This document shows, piece after piece, positions 20,384 to 29,788 of a stretch of DNA of 64,000 nucleotides. The translations under genes were made by a program, and so were the position numbers. Numbering within the stretch: the stretch's first letter is position 1; the number at the start of each line of letters is the position of its first letter. Source of the DNA: a sulfur-oxidizing endosymbiont of Gigantopelta aegis (GTDB taxonomy: Bacteria; Pseudomonadota; Gammaproteobacteria; GRL18); NCBI RefSeq assembly GCF_016097415.1, contig NZ_JAEHGE010000001.1:1580015-1644014 (forward strand). Reading direction: 5' to 3'. Below the pieces are notes generated by a model. It saw only the letters and a program-made list of their open reading frames with translations. It made no database searches and was not told where the DNA came from.

Positions 20384-22390
20384 GTGAAGAGTCTTAAGCA
20401 ATTTAATGCGGTGCAAGTTTTTAATTCTGTAGCCGGTCGTTTAGGGCTTGTCTTGTTTAGTGCGATCGCCGGCATGATCTTTTTCTCTATTCTGAGTATC
20501 CAAGAATTTAATAACGTTAAACACACTCTGAATTTATTTCAAACTGAGATCAGTGAGAAGATTTCTTTCTTATCCAAACAAAAGCAGGATATCTCTCAGA
20601 AAAAAGCCAAGCTCTCCGCAGAAAAACAGCTCATTTCCAAAAAGAATAATAAAATCTCAGAACAAAAACGTAAAATTTCCGTCAAAAAAGAAGACATGAT
20701 AGAACGCTCGTTTCAGACCTCACAAAAATCAGGCATCGTTTATCTACTACTCGAAGCCATTGCCAAGGGCGAGAAAAGCCTCTGGGAGTTCAGTGCCATT
20801 AAATTTTCCAATGGTGATACCTCGGTTATGATGCCCGTGTTTAAACAACAAAAAACAGAAAGAAATAACCTAATGACGGCTTTTTCATTTTTAGGAGCCC
20901 AGACCGATGAAGAAGGTAAAGTGAGAACAGAATTTGTCGATTATATAAAAACGGGTATTAAACCCATACTAAAAACAATTATTGTCAGTCTGCTTCAAGA
21001 TGATTTTGCAAGCTATGCAGCAAACAAAGACAATATTACACCGACTTATCAGCAACTAACCTCTCTCGGGCATAAGTTGATTGCCATTATTAATGCACAA
21101 ACAAAAGCCTTTGATAGCTTGCGTGAAGAACTGAGGACTCAAGAAAATAATTATGTAAAAAAAGAAATTGAGTTACAAAATCAGGAAAATAATCTCAACA
21201 AAGAAGAAACTGAATTACAGCAGGTAGAAAAACAACTCAATCAACAACAGGTGGCGGTGGAAAAAGAATCTGCCCAACGTTTGACTGAATTAGAAGAGGC
21301 CTTAGATAGTTCCATACAGCAGATCATCATATTAGGCATTATTTTAATCATAATGATTATTGTTGCCGGTTGGTTTATTTCTGTATCAGTCACTCGTCCG
21401 GTCAATGATTTGAAAAAGAGCATCAATGAAATTGCCAATGGTAATGGTGACTTAAATCGCGAACTCAAATTAAGCCAAGTCACCGAATTGAAAGATATCG
21501 CGGCAGGCTACAACCAGTTTATCAGCAAGCTGAGGACGATGTTGCAAAATATAGGGGAAAATGCGGATAAAGTATCCGATGCATCCATTGCATTAAAAGA
21601 GGGGGCAGAGCAAAGCAATCTAGTGGTGACTGAACAGCAGTTTGAAACCAATAATGCGGCCATTGCGATGGATGATATTGTTGCCGAGTTCAGTCAAATT
21701 TCACAAGATATTACCCTGGCCGCTAATTTGTCTGAATCAATAAGGCAAAAAACACAGCATGGTATGGCCAAGGTTCAAGATACTTTAAGCTCGATGGCCA
21801 AGGTTGTTTCCGAGGTGGATAACACCTCAGGCTTAGTGGATTCGCTTGCGAGTGGTATTGATGAAATATCCGCTGCCATTAATAATATTAATAGCATCGC
21901 TTCACAAACCAATTTACTGGCCTTAAATGCGGCCATTGAGGCGGCTAGAGCGGGTGAGCATGGACGTGGTTTTGCCGTTGTAGCCGATGAAGTGCGTAGC
22001 TTGTCATTTAATACGCAACAGGCAACAGAGCAAATCGAAAAAGTCATGGAAAAGTTGGTAAAGACCACTTCACAGGTTGTTGCTGCGATGAAAAATAGTA
22101 AAACCTGTGTGGATGTGGGACAGGGAAATGCCGAGCAAGTGGCAGTCGAGCTCAAAGCTGTGTTGTCAGAACTCGATGAAATTACCGAAATTACCACGGC
22201 AATTTCGCATTCAACCAGTACTCAGGCAGAAAACACTCAGTCCTTAAATAGTAATATTACGGAAATAAATAATGCCACCAGTCAGATTTCTCAATTGAGC
22301 AAAAAGACTAATGAGCAGTCGTCCTCTTTGGCTAGCTTAGTCAATAATTTGCAGGACTTGATTCATGTCTTTCAGTCGGCTAAAAAATAG
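20384..22390 (+). CDS. Methyl-accepting chemotaxis protein with long coiled-coil sensor region
   Basis: A 668-aa transmembrane chemoreceptor. TM1 lies near 18-38 and TM2 near 314-336. A HAMP domain follows ([20 protein letters not shown]). The signalling tip [20 protein letters not shown] then [15 protein letters not shown] lies near 500-540. The periplasmic part carries two Lys/Gln/Glu-rich heptad stretches (about 45-105 and 240-300) around a ~130-residue helical region with no sensor fold I recognise. No C-terminal CheB/CheR tether is seen. GTG 20384 was chosen because GAGGA lies eight bases upstream. No che genes are nearby. Confidence 0.9.
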   Translation: MKSLKQFNAVQVFNSVAGRLGLVLFSAIAGMIFFSILSIQEFNNVKHTLNLFQTEISEKISFLSKQKQDISQKKAKLSAEKQLISKKNNKISEQKRKISVKKEDMIERSFQTSQKSGIVYLLLEAIAKGEKSLWEFSAIKFSNGDTSVMMPVFKQQKTERNNLMTAFSFLGAQTDEEGKVRTEFVDYIKTGIKPILKTIIVSLLQDDFASYAANKDNITPTYQQLTSLGHKLIAIINAQTKAFDSLREELRTQENNYVKKEIELQNQENNLNKEETELQQVEKQLNQQQVAVEKESAQRLTELEEALDSSIQQIIILGIILIIMIIVAGWFISVSVTRPVNDLKKSINEIANGNGDLNRELKLSQVTELKDIAAGYNQFISKLRTMLQNIGENADKVSDASIALKEGAEQSNLVVTEQQFETNNAAIAMDDIVAEFSQISQDITLAANLSESIRQKTQHGMAKVQDTLSSMAKVVSEVDNTSGLVDSLASGIDEISAAINNINSIASQTNLLALNAAIEAARAGEHGRGFAVVADEVRSLSFNTQQATEQIEKVMEKLVKTTSQVVAAMKNSKTCVDVGQGNAEQVAVELKAVLSELDEITEITTAISHSTSTQAENTQSLNSNITEINNATSQISQLSKKTNEQSSSLASLVNNLQDLIHVFQSAKK

Positions 22391-22531
22391 TAATTAATTT
22401 GGCTTGATTTGTTGATCTGATCCCTTGTTTTTTCTTTCAAATGTAGTAACCTGAAGCTTAGGCTGAACTTGTTTAGTCAATGCTTCTCGAACTAATGGCT
22501 ATCGAGTTTAAATAATAGGGATATTTTATTA

Positions 22532-23035
22532 ATGAGTGATCAATCCCCCCCTTATATCAGCACATTTATTATTTGTTTTATCTTGTGGCTGTTATTAACC
22601 GCTTCTTTTAAAGGCGACGAACTGATAACCGGTTTTGTTGTTGCTGCGTTCATTTCTAGCATTACGGCAAAAAATTTAAGTATCTTAAATGGGATGAATT
22701 TAAGCCCTAAAAGCCCTATCGCTTTAGTGCGTTATTTGGTCTACTTTATGATTGAATTGGTGAAGGCAAATCTTGACCTAGCGAGTCGTGTTTTGTCAAA
22801 GAAAATCCCGCTTGACCCAACCATGATAGAAATAAAAACATCCATGCAATCTGAGCTGGGTCGCTTATTACTGGCCAATAGTATTACTTTAACGCCGGGT
22901 ACATTATCGGTTGATGTTAAGGGTGAACGTATTTTGGTGCATTGGATTGATTGTTACCAAAAGGCAGACTTAGTGCAAGCGACTGAAAAAATTGCCCAGG
23001 GTTTCGAACGTCATTTGAAAGGATTCGTAAAGTGA
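22532..23035 (+). CDS. Mrp-type antiporter subunit E (MnhE/MbxA-like)
   Basis: A 167-aa MnhE family protein. Two or three hydrophobic segments at the N-terminus are followed by the family's soluble C-terminal region, with LLANSITLTPGTLSVDVKG (about 114-132) as the clear signature. It is the first gene of the Mrp/Mbx-like run, and its stop overlaps the next start by four bases. In Mrp antiporters and Mbh/Mbx complexes this subunit belongs to the ion-translocating membrane arm. The preceding 141-base gap (22391-22531) should hold the operon promoter, but I could not identify one. Confidence 0.9.
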   Translation: MSDQSPPYISTFIICFILWLLLTASFKGDELITGFVVAAFISSITAKNLSILNGMNLSPKSPIALVRYLVYFMIELVKANLDLASRVLSKKIPLDPTMIEIKTSMQSELGRLLLANSITLTPGTLSVDVKGERILVHWIDCYQKADLVQATEKIAQGFERHLKGFVK

Positions 23036-23394
23036 ATACTGCTGAATTAACAAGCCAGATTACCGCGCCTGAGACCTCTAGCGGGCTAATTTCATTGATG
23101 AATTTTGAACGTCAAACAGGCGTAGACATGCAAATTAATATGCTGGAAATTACCGCCTTAGTCTTAATTGCACTTGCAACACTGATGTGTCTTTATCGTT
23201 TATTATTTGGCCCGACTAATCCGGATCGCATTGTCAGTGCTGATGCTTTATCGGTCATTGCAACCATCATGCTATGTATTATCGCAGCCATATTCCAAAG
23301 TGTCTTGTATTTAGATGTGGCATTAATTTATGGCGTGTTGTCCTTTGTGGGCATTATTGCTCTAGCACGTGCTATAGAAGGAGATAGGTCTTGA
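23032..23394 (+). CDS. Mrp-type antiporter subunit F (MnhF/MbxB-like)
   Basis: A 120-aa protein with three hydrophobic helices. The family signature is LLFGPTNPDRIVSADALSVI (about 61-80), followed by YLDVALIYGVLSFVGIIALAR. It has about 35 extra N-terminal residues compared with typical MnhF. GTG 23032 was taken as start because it overlaps the mnhE stop, but Met33 or Met37 would give the usual length. Confidence 0.88.
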   Translation: MNTAELTSQITAPETSSGLISLMNFERQTGVDMQINMLEITALVLIALATLMCLYRLLFGPTNPDRIVSADALSVIATIMLCIIAAIFQSVLYLDVALIYGVLSFVGIIALARAIEGDRS

Positions 23395-23804
23395 GACTGA
23401 TTGCCGATCTATTTCTTTTGTTAGGTGCCTGCTTTGTTTTCTTGGGGGCGTTGGGTTTGATTCGAATGCCGGATGTTTATAATCGTATTCAGGCGGGTAC
23501 CAAAGCAGTAACCCTGGGCGCTATTGCCATATTTATCGGAATTGGTTTTTTGTTTCCTCAGTGGTGGGCAAAATTACTCGTTATCATGGGCTTCATTTTA
23601 TTGACTAATCCCGTGAGTTCATCAGCCATTGCCAGAGCTTTCTTTGCCTCGGGTGTTAAACCCTGGCATCGAATGGGAACTCCTACGATAGCTTCCTCAG
23701 ACTATTTTGCCGAGGCATCGGAACAAGCGCCTAAATCGGATACTGCAACTGCAAACTCTGCTGATGCTAACAATGCTGATATCAATAAGGAGACATCGAA
23801 ATGA
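23391..23804 (+). CDS. Mrp-type antiporter subunit G (MnhG/MbxC-like)
   Basis: A 137-aa MnhG/PhaG family protein with three transmembrane helices in the first 90 residues. GALGLIRMPDVYNRIQAGTK (about 19-38) is the family signature. The C-terminal ~40 residues are an extension rich in Ala, Ser, Asp and Asn with no visible function. The start is TTG, overlapping the previous stop by four bases; its own stop overlaps the next gene by four. Confidence 0.9.
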   Translation: MRLIADLFLLLGACFVFLGALGLIRMPDVYNRIQAGTKAVTLGAIAIFIGIGFLFPQWWAKLLVIMGFILLTNPVSSSAIARAFFASGVKPWHRMGTPTIASSDYFAEASEQAPKSDTATANSADANNADINKETSK

Positions 23805-24076
23805 TCTGGATTGTCTCTTTCATTGTTCTCATTATGCTAGCTGCGGCGCTGGCAGTGCTTATTTTGCCCAATATGCTGGCAGCAGTGGCAGCATCTTCAG
23901 TCGTTTCTCTGGCTTTGGCGGTTTTATTTGCCTTAATGAAGGCGCCCGATGTTGCCATGACAGAAGCCGCCATTGGTGCGGGTTTAAGTAGCTTATTATT
24001 AGCCATGGGGCTGAGGCGTTTAGGTTTGTGGCAATTAGACAAGTCGGATCTTGAGCAGAGCGGAAGGAAAAAATAA
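23801..24076 (+). CDS. MbhD-like (DUF4040) hydrogenase/Mrp membrane subunit
   Basis: A 91-aa protein with three hydrophobic helices. FALMKAPDVAMTEAAIGAGL (about 44-63) is the DUF4040/MbhD signature, corresponding to part of the C-terminal extension of MrpA. In Mbh/Mbx-type complexes this appears as a separate small subunit, as here; in Mrp antiporters it is fused to MrpA. This is one of the features that points to Mbx rather than a plain Mrp antiporter. Confidence 0.88.
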   Translation: MIWIVSFIVLIMLAAALAVLILPNMLAAVAASSVVSLALAVLFALMKAPDVAMTEAAIGAGLSSLLLAMGLRRLGLWQLDKSDLEQSGRKK

Positions 24077-24805
24077 ATGCGTAATGTAGCCGGTTTACTT
24101 TTTTCAGGTGGTTTGGCCTTTTTGTTATTAGTGCTTCTGGCACAATTACCTTTTGGGCATCCAGTGATGCTCTTGGGTAATGATATTATTCAAAATGCCC
24201 CTAACGACGTTGCGACTGCGAATATTGTCGCCTCTGTTTTATTAGCCTATCGTGGTATTGATACCCTGGGTGAGCTGGCTATTTTATTTACGGCAGCAGC
24301 AGGTGTTGGTTTGTTGCTGGGTAGTAAAAACTATCAATTGTCATCTGAAAAAACAACAGCACAAGCATCAGACAGCGGCTTTATCTCCACTCGTGCTGCT
24401 GACTTAATGATGCCCCTATTAATGCTGGTGGGCTTTTATATTATCTTTTATGGACATTTAACGCCGGGTGGTGGTTTTCAGGGCGGTGTTATTTTAGCGA
24501 TCGCTTTTTTTCTACCGGTGTTGGTTCGTCCTGGCAAAAAGTTGGATCATAAAATGATAACGATAATAGAAGGGCTCGCAGGCGGTGGATTTATTTTAAT
24601 CGGTCTATTGGCAATGTTTTATGATAAGCCCTTTCTACAGCCTTTCATGAATGGTTTTTTAGGCAATGGTGATATTGGCAGTCTATGGTCAGCGGGTACT
24701 TTACCCTTATTGTATTTAGCGGTGGGTTTAAAAGTGGGTGCTGAATTAGCGGGATTGTTAATCACGCTTGCTGAGACACCTGCACTCGACAAGGATGGCC
24801 AATAA
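24077..24805 (+). CDS. Fused MbhE-like/MnhB subunit
   Basis: A 242-aa membrane protein made of two parts. The N-terminal ~95 residues have LLAYRGIDTLGELAILFTAA, typical of MbhE and the end of MrpA. The rest is an MnhB/MrpB domain with FYGHLTPGGGFQGGVILAI (about 124-142) and GLKVGAELAG. In archaeal mbh/mbx operons the two parts are often separate genes. The gene starts directly after the MbhD-like stop, and the stop overlaps the next start by one base. Confidence 0.87.
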   Translation: MRNVAGLLFSGGLAFLLLVLLAQLPFGHPVMLLGNDIIQNAPNDVATANIVASVLLAYRGIDTLGELAILFTAAAGVGLLLGSKNYQLSSEKTTAQASDSGFISTRAADLMMPLLMLVGFYIIFYGHLTPGGGFQGGVILAIAFFLPVLVRPGKKLDHKMITIIEGLAGGGFILIGLLAMFYDKPFLQPFMNGFLGNGDIGSLWSAGTLPLLYLAVGLKVGAELAGLLITLAETPALDKDGQ

Positions 24806-25335
24806 TGACTTTATCAGCTATTGAGATGGTACTTTATAGCGGTGCAATTGGCTTATCAATGATTGGCCTTATGGGACTATTATTAATTGATAATATTTTT
24901 CGTATGTTATTGTCCTTAGTAATGCTGGAAGCGGGGGTTAATTTATTATTGATCTTGAGTGGTTTCTGGGAAACCGGCGTTGCACCCATTTTAATCAATG
25001 CGACGAGCTTTGACTTGCTAATGAATGACCCCGTTCCTCAGGCGCTAGTTCTAACTGCAATTGTCATTGGTGTGGGTATTCAAGCTCTGGCTTTGGCCAT
25101 GATCATCCGAATAAAACAACATTATGGCACCCTAGACATGACACTCATCCGTCAATACCTGGAACGCGATATCGCCCAGAGTGCAGGTGTTGCCATTCCG
25201 GGCAGTGTGGACAGCCCTGAGCAGATGAACAGTCCTAAGCAGGTGAACAGCCCTGAGCAAGTGAACAGCCCTGAGCAAGTAAACAGCCCTGAGCAGATTG
25301 AACAAACAGTGGCACGAGGCAAGAACAATGACTAA
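24805..25335 (+). CDS. MnhC/NuoK-type subunit with C-terminal hexapeptide repeats
   Basis: A 176-aa protein. Three helices in the first ~105 residues form the MnhC/NuoK core, including MLEAGVNLLLILSGFW with its conserved membrane Glu and DPVPQALVLTAIVIGVGIQA. The last ~50 residues are outside the family: about five copies of a hexapeptide like SPEQVN, encoded by an 18-bp tandem repeat (25213-25302). The tail is polar and probably disordered. The stop overlaps the next gene by eight bases. Confidence 0.9.
   Translation: MTLSAIEMVLYSGAIGLSMIGLMGLLLIDNIFRMLLSLVMLEAGVNLLLILSGFWETGVAPILINATSFDLLMNDPVPQALVLTAIVIGVGIQALALAMIIRIKQHYGTLDMTLIRQYLERDIAQSAGVAIPGSVDSPEQMNSPKQVNSPEQVNSPEQVNSPEQIEQTVARGKNND
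25213..25302 (+). repeat. 18-bp coding tandem repeat (about 5 units)
   Basis: Five successive 18-base units beginning AGCCCTGAGCA encode S-P-E/K-Q-V/M-N. Units three and four differ at one base. The repeat keeps frame, so copy number can change without breaking the gene. It lies entirely in the C-terminal tail of the MnhC-like subunit. Confidence 0.9.
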
Positions 25336-26830
25336 TATTACTCTATTCGTTGTACTGCCCTTATTGGCCGCATTTTTAATGCCGGTTATAGCCCGTTTTT
25401 CTCAAGTGTTAGCAAGAACCGCAGGCTTATCAGTCCTCGTATTATCCATTTTAATTGTCTTGAGCCAGTGGGGTAATGTTGATACCAAGGCTGTCGCATT
25501 TACCATTGGTGGTTACCAACCCCCTATGGGGATTGTTTTTTATGTTGACCAGCTCTCGCTACTTTTTGCCTTATTGATTCCGGTCATGGTATTGCTCTTT
25601 TGGCCATGGAACCGCGTCACACATATCCGTGAATACTCTTTGATGATGTTATTAACGGCCTCGGCTTCAGGTTTAGTTCTCAGTGGTGACTTGTTCAATA
25701 TTTATGTTTTTTATGAACTGATGGCCGTCGCTTCCTATGGCCTGGTAGCGAGTTCCAATGCATCGACTAGACTATCGAGTGGTGCAACCATTGCCGCAGC
25801 ATTTAGATACTTATTATTAGGCAGCGTCGGCTCAGTGATGTTTCTACTGGGGATCGCCATTATCTATACCCAAACCGGCACCTTGAATCTGGCGCATTTG
25901 GCCTTATTAGCACCAGAAAAATTAAACAACTTAATTGGCTTATCAGCCTTTGCCTTGATTTTAGTCGGGGTAGGAGTCAAAGCCGAATTATTCCCTGTTA
26001 ACTCATGGGTGCCTGAAGTCTATGGCAGTATCTCAACACGTCTAGCCTCTTTAATGGCAGGTTTGTTGTCTAAGCTAGCCGTTATTGTCATTGTGCGCTT
26101 GTTGATCTTGATTTTCCCTCAGCCGGAAGCATTGCAGTTGATGGCGATACTGGGCATTTTGGGTGTACTGACAGGCGAGTTAGTGGCTTGGCGAGCGAAA
26201 GATCTGATACGGATGCTATCATTTTCCTCAATTGGTCAATTGGGATTGATTTTCCTGGCCTTTTCAATTCCCGGCGAAATGGGCTTAATGGCTGGCTTAG
26301 CACTGGTGTTTCACCATATGCTGGTCAAGCCGGCCTTATTTATGCTGGCTGAGAGTTGGTCCGGTCCATTGGATAATCTCGTCGGTTTGGCAAAGCGTTC
26401 TCCCATTTCAGTGGCGCTATTTGTTTTGTTAATACTTTCTATGTTGGGTGTGCCTCCTTTGCCGGGTTTCTGGGCAAAATATTTACTGATGCTTGGTCTC
26501 TCAGCACAGGCGGATTCTATCTATAGTTTCGCTATGATGGTCGTCCCTTTAGCGATGGTGATCGAAGTGTCTTATTTGTTCCGAGTGGTCAATATCCTTT
26601 ATAAAAAGCCTTGTGCTAACACACCAACAGCCAATGAGCGTGGCCTAAAAGTGCAGCGGGCGATGGACTTTAACATTGCTCTGGCTGTGGGCTTTGTATT
26701 ATTGCTTATTACCATTCAGTTGCCAGCTACGTCTGATAAGCTCAGTTCACTGGCTAAGCAAACAGGTGATCGGGAGCATTACATTCAAACGGTCTTTCCA
26801 GGATCGGCATTGACAGGAAAAATACAATGA
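25328..26830 (+). CDS. MnhD/NuoN-type ion-pumping subunit (MbxH-like)
   Basis: A 500-aa polytopic protein (about 14 helices) of the proton-conducting transporter family. GVGVKAELFPVNSWVPEVYG (about 217-236) is the antiporter-type signature with its buried Lys, and VFHHMLVKPALFMLAESW supplies another key His/Lys region. A membrane Glu (YVFYELMAVASYGLV) is also present. It should form an ion channel of the membrane arm. ATG 25328 is used; it overlaps the previous gene by eight bases. Confidence 0.92.
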   Translation: MTNITLFVVLPLLAAFLMPVIARFSQVLARTAGLSVLVLSILIVLSQWGNVDTKAVAFTIGGYQPPMGIVFYVDQLSLLFALLIPVMVLLFWPWNRVTHIREYSLMMLLTASASGLVLSGDLFNIYVFYELMAVASYGLVASSNASTRLSSGATIAAAFRYLLLGSVGSVMFLLGIAIIYTQTGTLNLAHLALLAPEKLNNLIGLSAFALILVGVGVKAELFPVNSWVPEVYGSISTRLASLMAGLLSKLAVIVIVRLLILIFPQPEALQLMAILGILGVLTGELVAWRAKDLIRMLSFSSIGQLGLIFLAFSIPGEMGLMAGLALVFHHMLVKPALFMLAESWSGPLDNLVGLAKRSPISVALFVLLILSMLGVPPLPGFWAKYLLMLGLSAQADSIYSFAMMVVPLAMVIEVSYLFRVVNILYKKPCANTPTANERGLKVQRAMDFNIALAVGFVLLLITIQLPATSDKLSSLAKQTGDREHYIQTVFPGSALTGKIQ

Positions 26831-28761
26831 CCGTATTAGATCAACTACTGCTATTTTCTGCTTTAAGTACGCTGGTCATTATTGGCCTGAATCGACTGGC
26901 ATGGGTCGATAAGTTATCGCCTGTGTTCTATGCTATTGCCCTGTATTTTTTGATACAAATGTCAGGGCTGGGTTATGGCGAACAATCAAGTGTTAGCGCT
27001 TCGTTTCAATTAACAGTTCTAGGTGAAACCTTGCATTGGCGTTTTGATGCAATTTCCTGGTTCTTTGCTCTTATCACATTAATTTCTGCCTTGTTTGCTG
27101 CCGTCTATATGAGTGGTGCCTGGGGGCAATATTATCGTGAAAAAACATCGCCTGCTGCTAGTGGCACTTTACATATTGCTTTAGCACTCAATGTACTTGC
27201 CATGCTAATTTTATTGGCCAGTGGTGATTTGCTGTCCTTATTTATCGGTTGGGAGCTTGTGAGTTGGGCCAGCTTTATGATGATGGCGCTGAATCCTGAA
27301 AAATCAGCTCGTAAAGCTGCAATAAAGTATATTATTTATGCCATGGCCGGAGCGATGGCATTTCTGATGGCCATTGCTATGACATATACCCTGGCTGGAT
27401 CACTCGAATATGCACAAGTGGCGAAAGCCTTTGTTAATGCATCCAATACACAAATTGTCATGCTGACACTATTATTTGGTCTGGGCTTTGGCATTAAAAT
27501 GGGTGTCATTCCTTTTCATCTTTGGCAGGCCAAAGCCTATGCCGAAACCCCGGGTGGTGGGGCTATTTTTCTTGGCGCTATCTCAGCACGCATGGGGCTT
27601 TTTGCGCTCGTTATTGTCATCGTGCAATTAGTGGGTCTGACCCGCTTGCATGACATTGCAATCCCCTATACCTTTTTAAACCTGCAAACGACCCTGGCTT
27701 GGATTGGCGCTTTAACTACGATAATTCCCACCTATATTGCTTTACAACAAAATGATGCGCGGCATTTGCTCGCATGGCATGGTGTGGGTCAAGGCGGCTA
27801 TATGCTATTGGGCGTCATGATTGCTGACAATATTGGTTCTGCCGGTGGCTTGATGCACGTGTTTAACCATGCCACTTATCAGGCTGCTTTGTTTATGACC
27901 GTTACCGCCGTTATTTATCGTACCGGTACCTCAGATTTTGGCAAATTGGGTGGTCTGGTGACACAGATGCCATTGACCTTTTTAGTCATGGTGATCAGTA
28001 TTATTGGTTTAGCCGGTTTACCGCCAATGAATGGCTTTGTGTCAAAATGGTTGATTTACCGTTCTTTATTATTAGAGGGACAGCCCTTTTTATTCGTAGC
28101 CGCAGTGATAGGTACACTAGGTACTATATTGTCTGTGTATAAACTGGTACACAATACTTTTCTGGGACAAATCAGAGTAGAACATCATGAAGTGCGTGAA
28201 GCACCTTTGACCATGTTATTGCCGATGCTGGGATTAGCAATCATTATTTTTGCGACGGGTATGATGCCTGGTATCGTGTTGGACTGGGTTGCCTCAGCAC
28301 AGAGTGCGATAGGTCTTACTCCAATAGCACATAGTCTTGGCGGGATTAACTTGGCTGCCGGCGGTTTGGATATGCTTTGGGTGACGGGTATTTTATTCTA
28401 TGGTCTGGCAGTGGGGGCAATTATCTTTTATGTCTTTGGTGGCAAGGCCAAACGGGTGCATCAATACGACAACTATGCCGGTGGCCATTTTCTGACCAGT
28501 CAGGTGCGTTATCATTATAGCCATCATTTTTATGCCGGTTTAATGCACTTAATAGGCGGCTGGTATCGACAGGTTTTTATTAAATTGGAACGCGCTATGG
28601 TTTCACTTGTTAGCTTTTCATCACAAATGGCAGAAAACTTTTACCGCAGCAAACAGCCGGTGATGTTATTGGCTGCGGTGATGCTTTTTGCTTTATGGTT
28701 TGTTATCGGAGGCGCCTCCGATAGTGTGCCCAATAGTTTGGTACAAGGGGGCATAAATTAA
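26827..28761 (+). CDS. NuoL/MrpA-like ion-pumping subunit (second antiporter subunit)
   Basis: A 644-aa member of the proton-conducting transporter family. LLSLFIGWELVSWASFMMMA carries the conserved Glu, GVIPFHLWQAKAYAETPGGG the second signature, and LAWHGVGQGGYMLLGVM the channel region. The C-terminal ~170 residues include a YDNYAGGHFLT segment as in HyfB/MrpA-like proteins and a final helix. It lacks the MbhD/MbhE extension of a true MrpA, which is encoded separately at 23801-24805. Together with the preceding gene it gives two antiporter-like subunits, as in Mbx (H and H'). Confidence 0.9.
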   Translation: MTVLDQLLLFSALSTLVIIGLNRLAWVDKLSPVFYAIALYFLIQMSGLGYGEQSSVSASFQLTVLGETLHWRFDAISWFFALITLISALFAAVYMSGAWGQYYREKTSPAASGTLHIALALNVLAMLILLASGDLLSLFIGWELVSWASFMMMALNPEKSARKAAIKYIIYAMAGAMAFLMAIAMTYTLAGSLEYAQVAKAFVNASNTQIVMLTLLFGLGFGIKMGVIPFHLWQAKAYAETPGGGAIFLGAISARMGLFALVIVIVQLVGLTRLHDIAIPYTFLNLQTTLAWIGALTTIIPTYIALQQNDARHLLAWHGVGQGGYMLLGVMIADNIGSAGGLMHVFNHATYQAALFMTVTAVIYRTGTSDFGKLGGLVTQMPLTFLVMVISIIGLAGLPPMNGFVSKWLIYRSLLLEGQPFLFVAAVIGTLGTILSVYKLVHNTFLGQIRVEHHEVREAPLTMLLPMLGLAIIIFATGMMPGIVLDWVASAQSAIGLTPIAHSLGGINLAAGGLDMLWVTGILFYGLAVGAIIFYVFGGKAKRVHQYDNYAGGHFLTSQVRYHYSHHFYAGLMHLIGGWYRQVFIKLERAMVSLVSFSSQMAENFYRSKQPVMLLAAVMLFALWFVIGGASDSVPNSLVQGGIN

Positions 28762-29681
28762 TGGATGCAATAACTGCAAGTGTCGTCTCTGAACACTCCA
28801 TTATGACTGTGTTAGCACAGCTTATATTGATGCCTCTGATCGCCTTTATTGCCGGCCTGATCATGGTGCTCATGCATCGTAAAATTGCGGCTCGTTTACA
28901 GCGCCGTATAGGACCACCATTTTTTCAGCCAGTGTATGATATTGTTAAACTGTATAGCAAGGAAACGCAAATATCCCATGGCTTAATTCATGATATTGGT
29001 ATCGTGGTTGCTGTCGGCGGTTATGTCGCAGCCGTGATTTTACTACCTGTCCCGGGGATGGATGGCATTGCGGATAAAGGGGGCATTATCACTCTGTCTT
29101 ATTTTTTGATGATCCCGTCTTTAGGCATGGCATTAGGCGTTGGACAATGTGCTAATCCCAATGGCTCTATCGGTATTTCTCGTGCTTTAACGGCGATGCT
29201 GGCCTATGATATTCCTTTTATTATTGTCGTGTTTGGTGTGGCCACGCACTATCAAAGTACGTCTTTAGTGGGCATGATCGAATATCAGCAGGCGCATCAA
29301 TGGGGTGTTTTTGAAATGCCCTTATTGGCGGCAGCGGGCTTGTTTACCTTGCAGGGCATGATGGGTAAGCAACCCTTTGAAATTTATGTTGCCCCCGCTG
29401 AAATTGCCACGGGTCCTATGGTTGAGATGAGTGGTAAGTTTATGGGGGGACTGTTTGTCATGCAGTCTTTTCAGTTTTATGTGGCCAGTGTTTTGTATGT
29501 CTCCTTATTTCTAGGTGGTGGCGAAAATTGGTTTGAATTTTTATTAAAGGTATTTTTTGTGGTGGAAATCCCCATTTTTATCGCCTTTTTGTTTCCCCGA
29601 TATCGGACTGAAGATATGGTACGCATTATGTGGAAATGGCCAGTGATGGTCGCATTAATTGGTATTGCATTTGTGATGTAA
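28761..29681 (+). CDS. NuoH/MbhM-type membrane anchor subunit
   Basis: A 306-aa protein with about eight helices. LQRRIGPPFFQPVYDIVKLYSKE (about 48-70) matches the hydrophilic loop of NuoH, HycD and MbhM that contacts the peripheral arm. EIATGPMVEMSGKFMG and FPRYRTEDMVRIMWKWP are two more conserved blocks. In all these complexes this subunit joins the pump modules to the NuoB-NuoD module. The start overlaps the previous stop (TAATG). Confidence 0.93.
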   Translation: MDAITASVVSEHSIMTVLAQLILMPLIAFIAGLIMVLMHRKIAARLQRRIGPPFFQPVYDIVKLYSKETQISHGLIHDIGIVVAVGGYVAAVILLPVPGMDGIADKGGIITLSYFLMIPSLGMALGVGQCANPNGSIGISRALTAMLAYDIPFIIVVFGVATHYQSTSLVGMIEYQQAHQWGVFEMPLLAAAGLFTLQGMMGKQPFEIYVAPAEIATGPMVEMSGKFMGGLFVMQSFQFYVASVLYVSLFLGGGENWFEFLLKVFFVVEIPIFIAFLFPRYRTEDMVRIMWKWPVMVALIGIAFVM

Positions 29682-29710
29682 CATTTTTTGGCTGTTGCTA
29701 TTTACGCTGC

Positions 29711-29769
29711 AACCTTTTATGAGTTGTAACCTTTTATTTATGAGTTGTAACCTTTTATTTATGAGTTGT
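29711..29769 (+). repeat. 21-bp tandem repeat between the NuoH- and NuoB-type genes
   Basis: Two perfect 21-base units (29728-29748 and 29749-29769), each beginning AACCTTTTATTTATGAG, are preceded by a 17-base shortened unit (29711-29727). They fill most of the 107-base gap between the two genes, the first sizeable gap inside the operon. Their slippage could alter the spacing or translation of the NuoB-like gene. Confidence 0.85.
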
Positions 29770-29788
29770 AACACTTTTGAGTAACGAT

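Noticed and set aside
23707-24143. Frames on both strands overlapping the MbhD-like gene
   Set aside because: They overlap the conserved MnhG, MbhD and MnhB frames, and their translations show no family features.
25213-25302. CRISPR array
   Set aside because: The 18-bp units are directly adjacent with no spacers and lie in frame inside a gene. No cas genes are in the window.
22532-26830. Annotation as a free-standing Mrp Na+/H+ antiporter
   Set aside because: There is no full MrpA; its C-terminal parts are separate genes. The set runs without a break into redox subunits, as in Mbh/Mbx operons.
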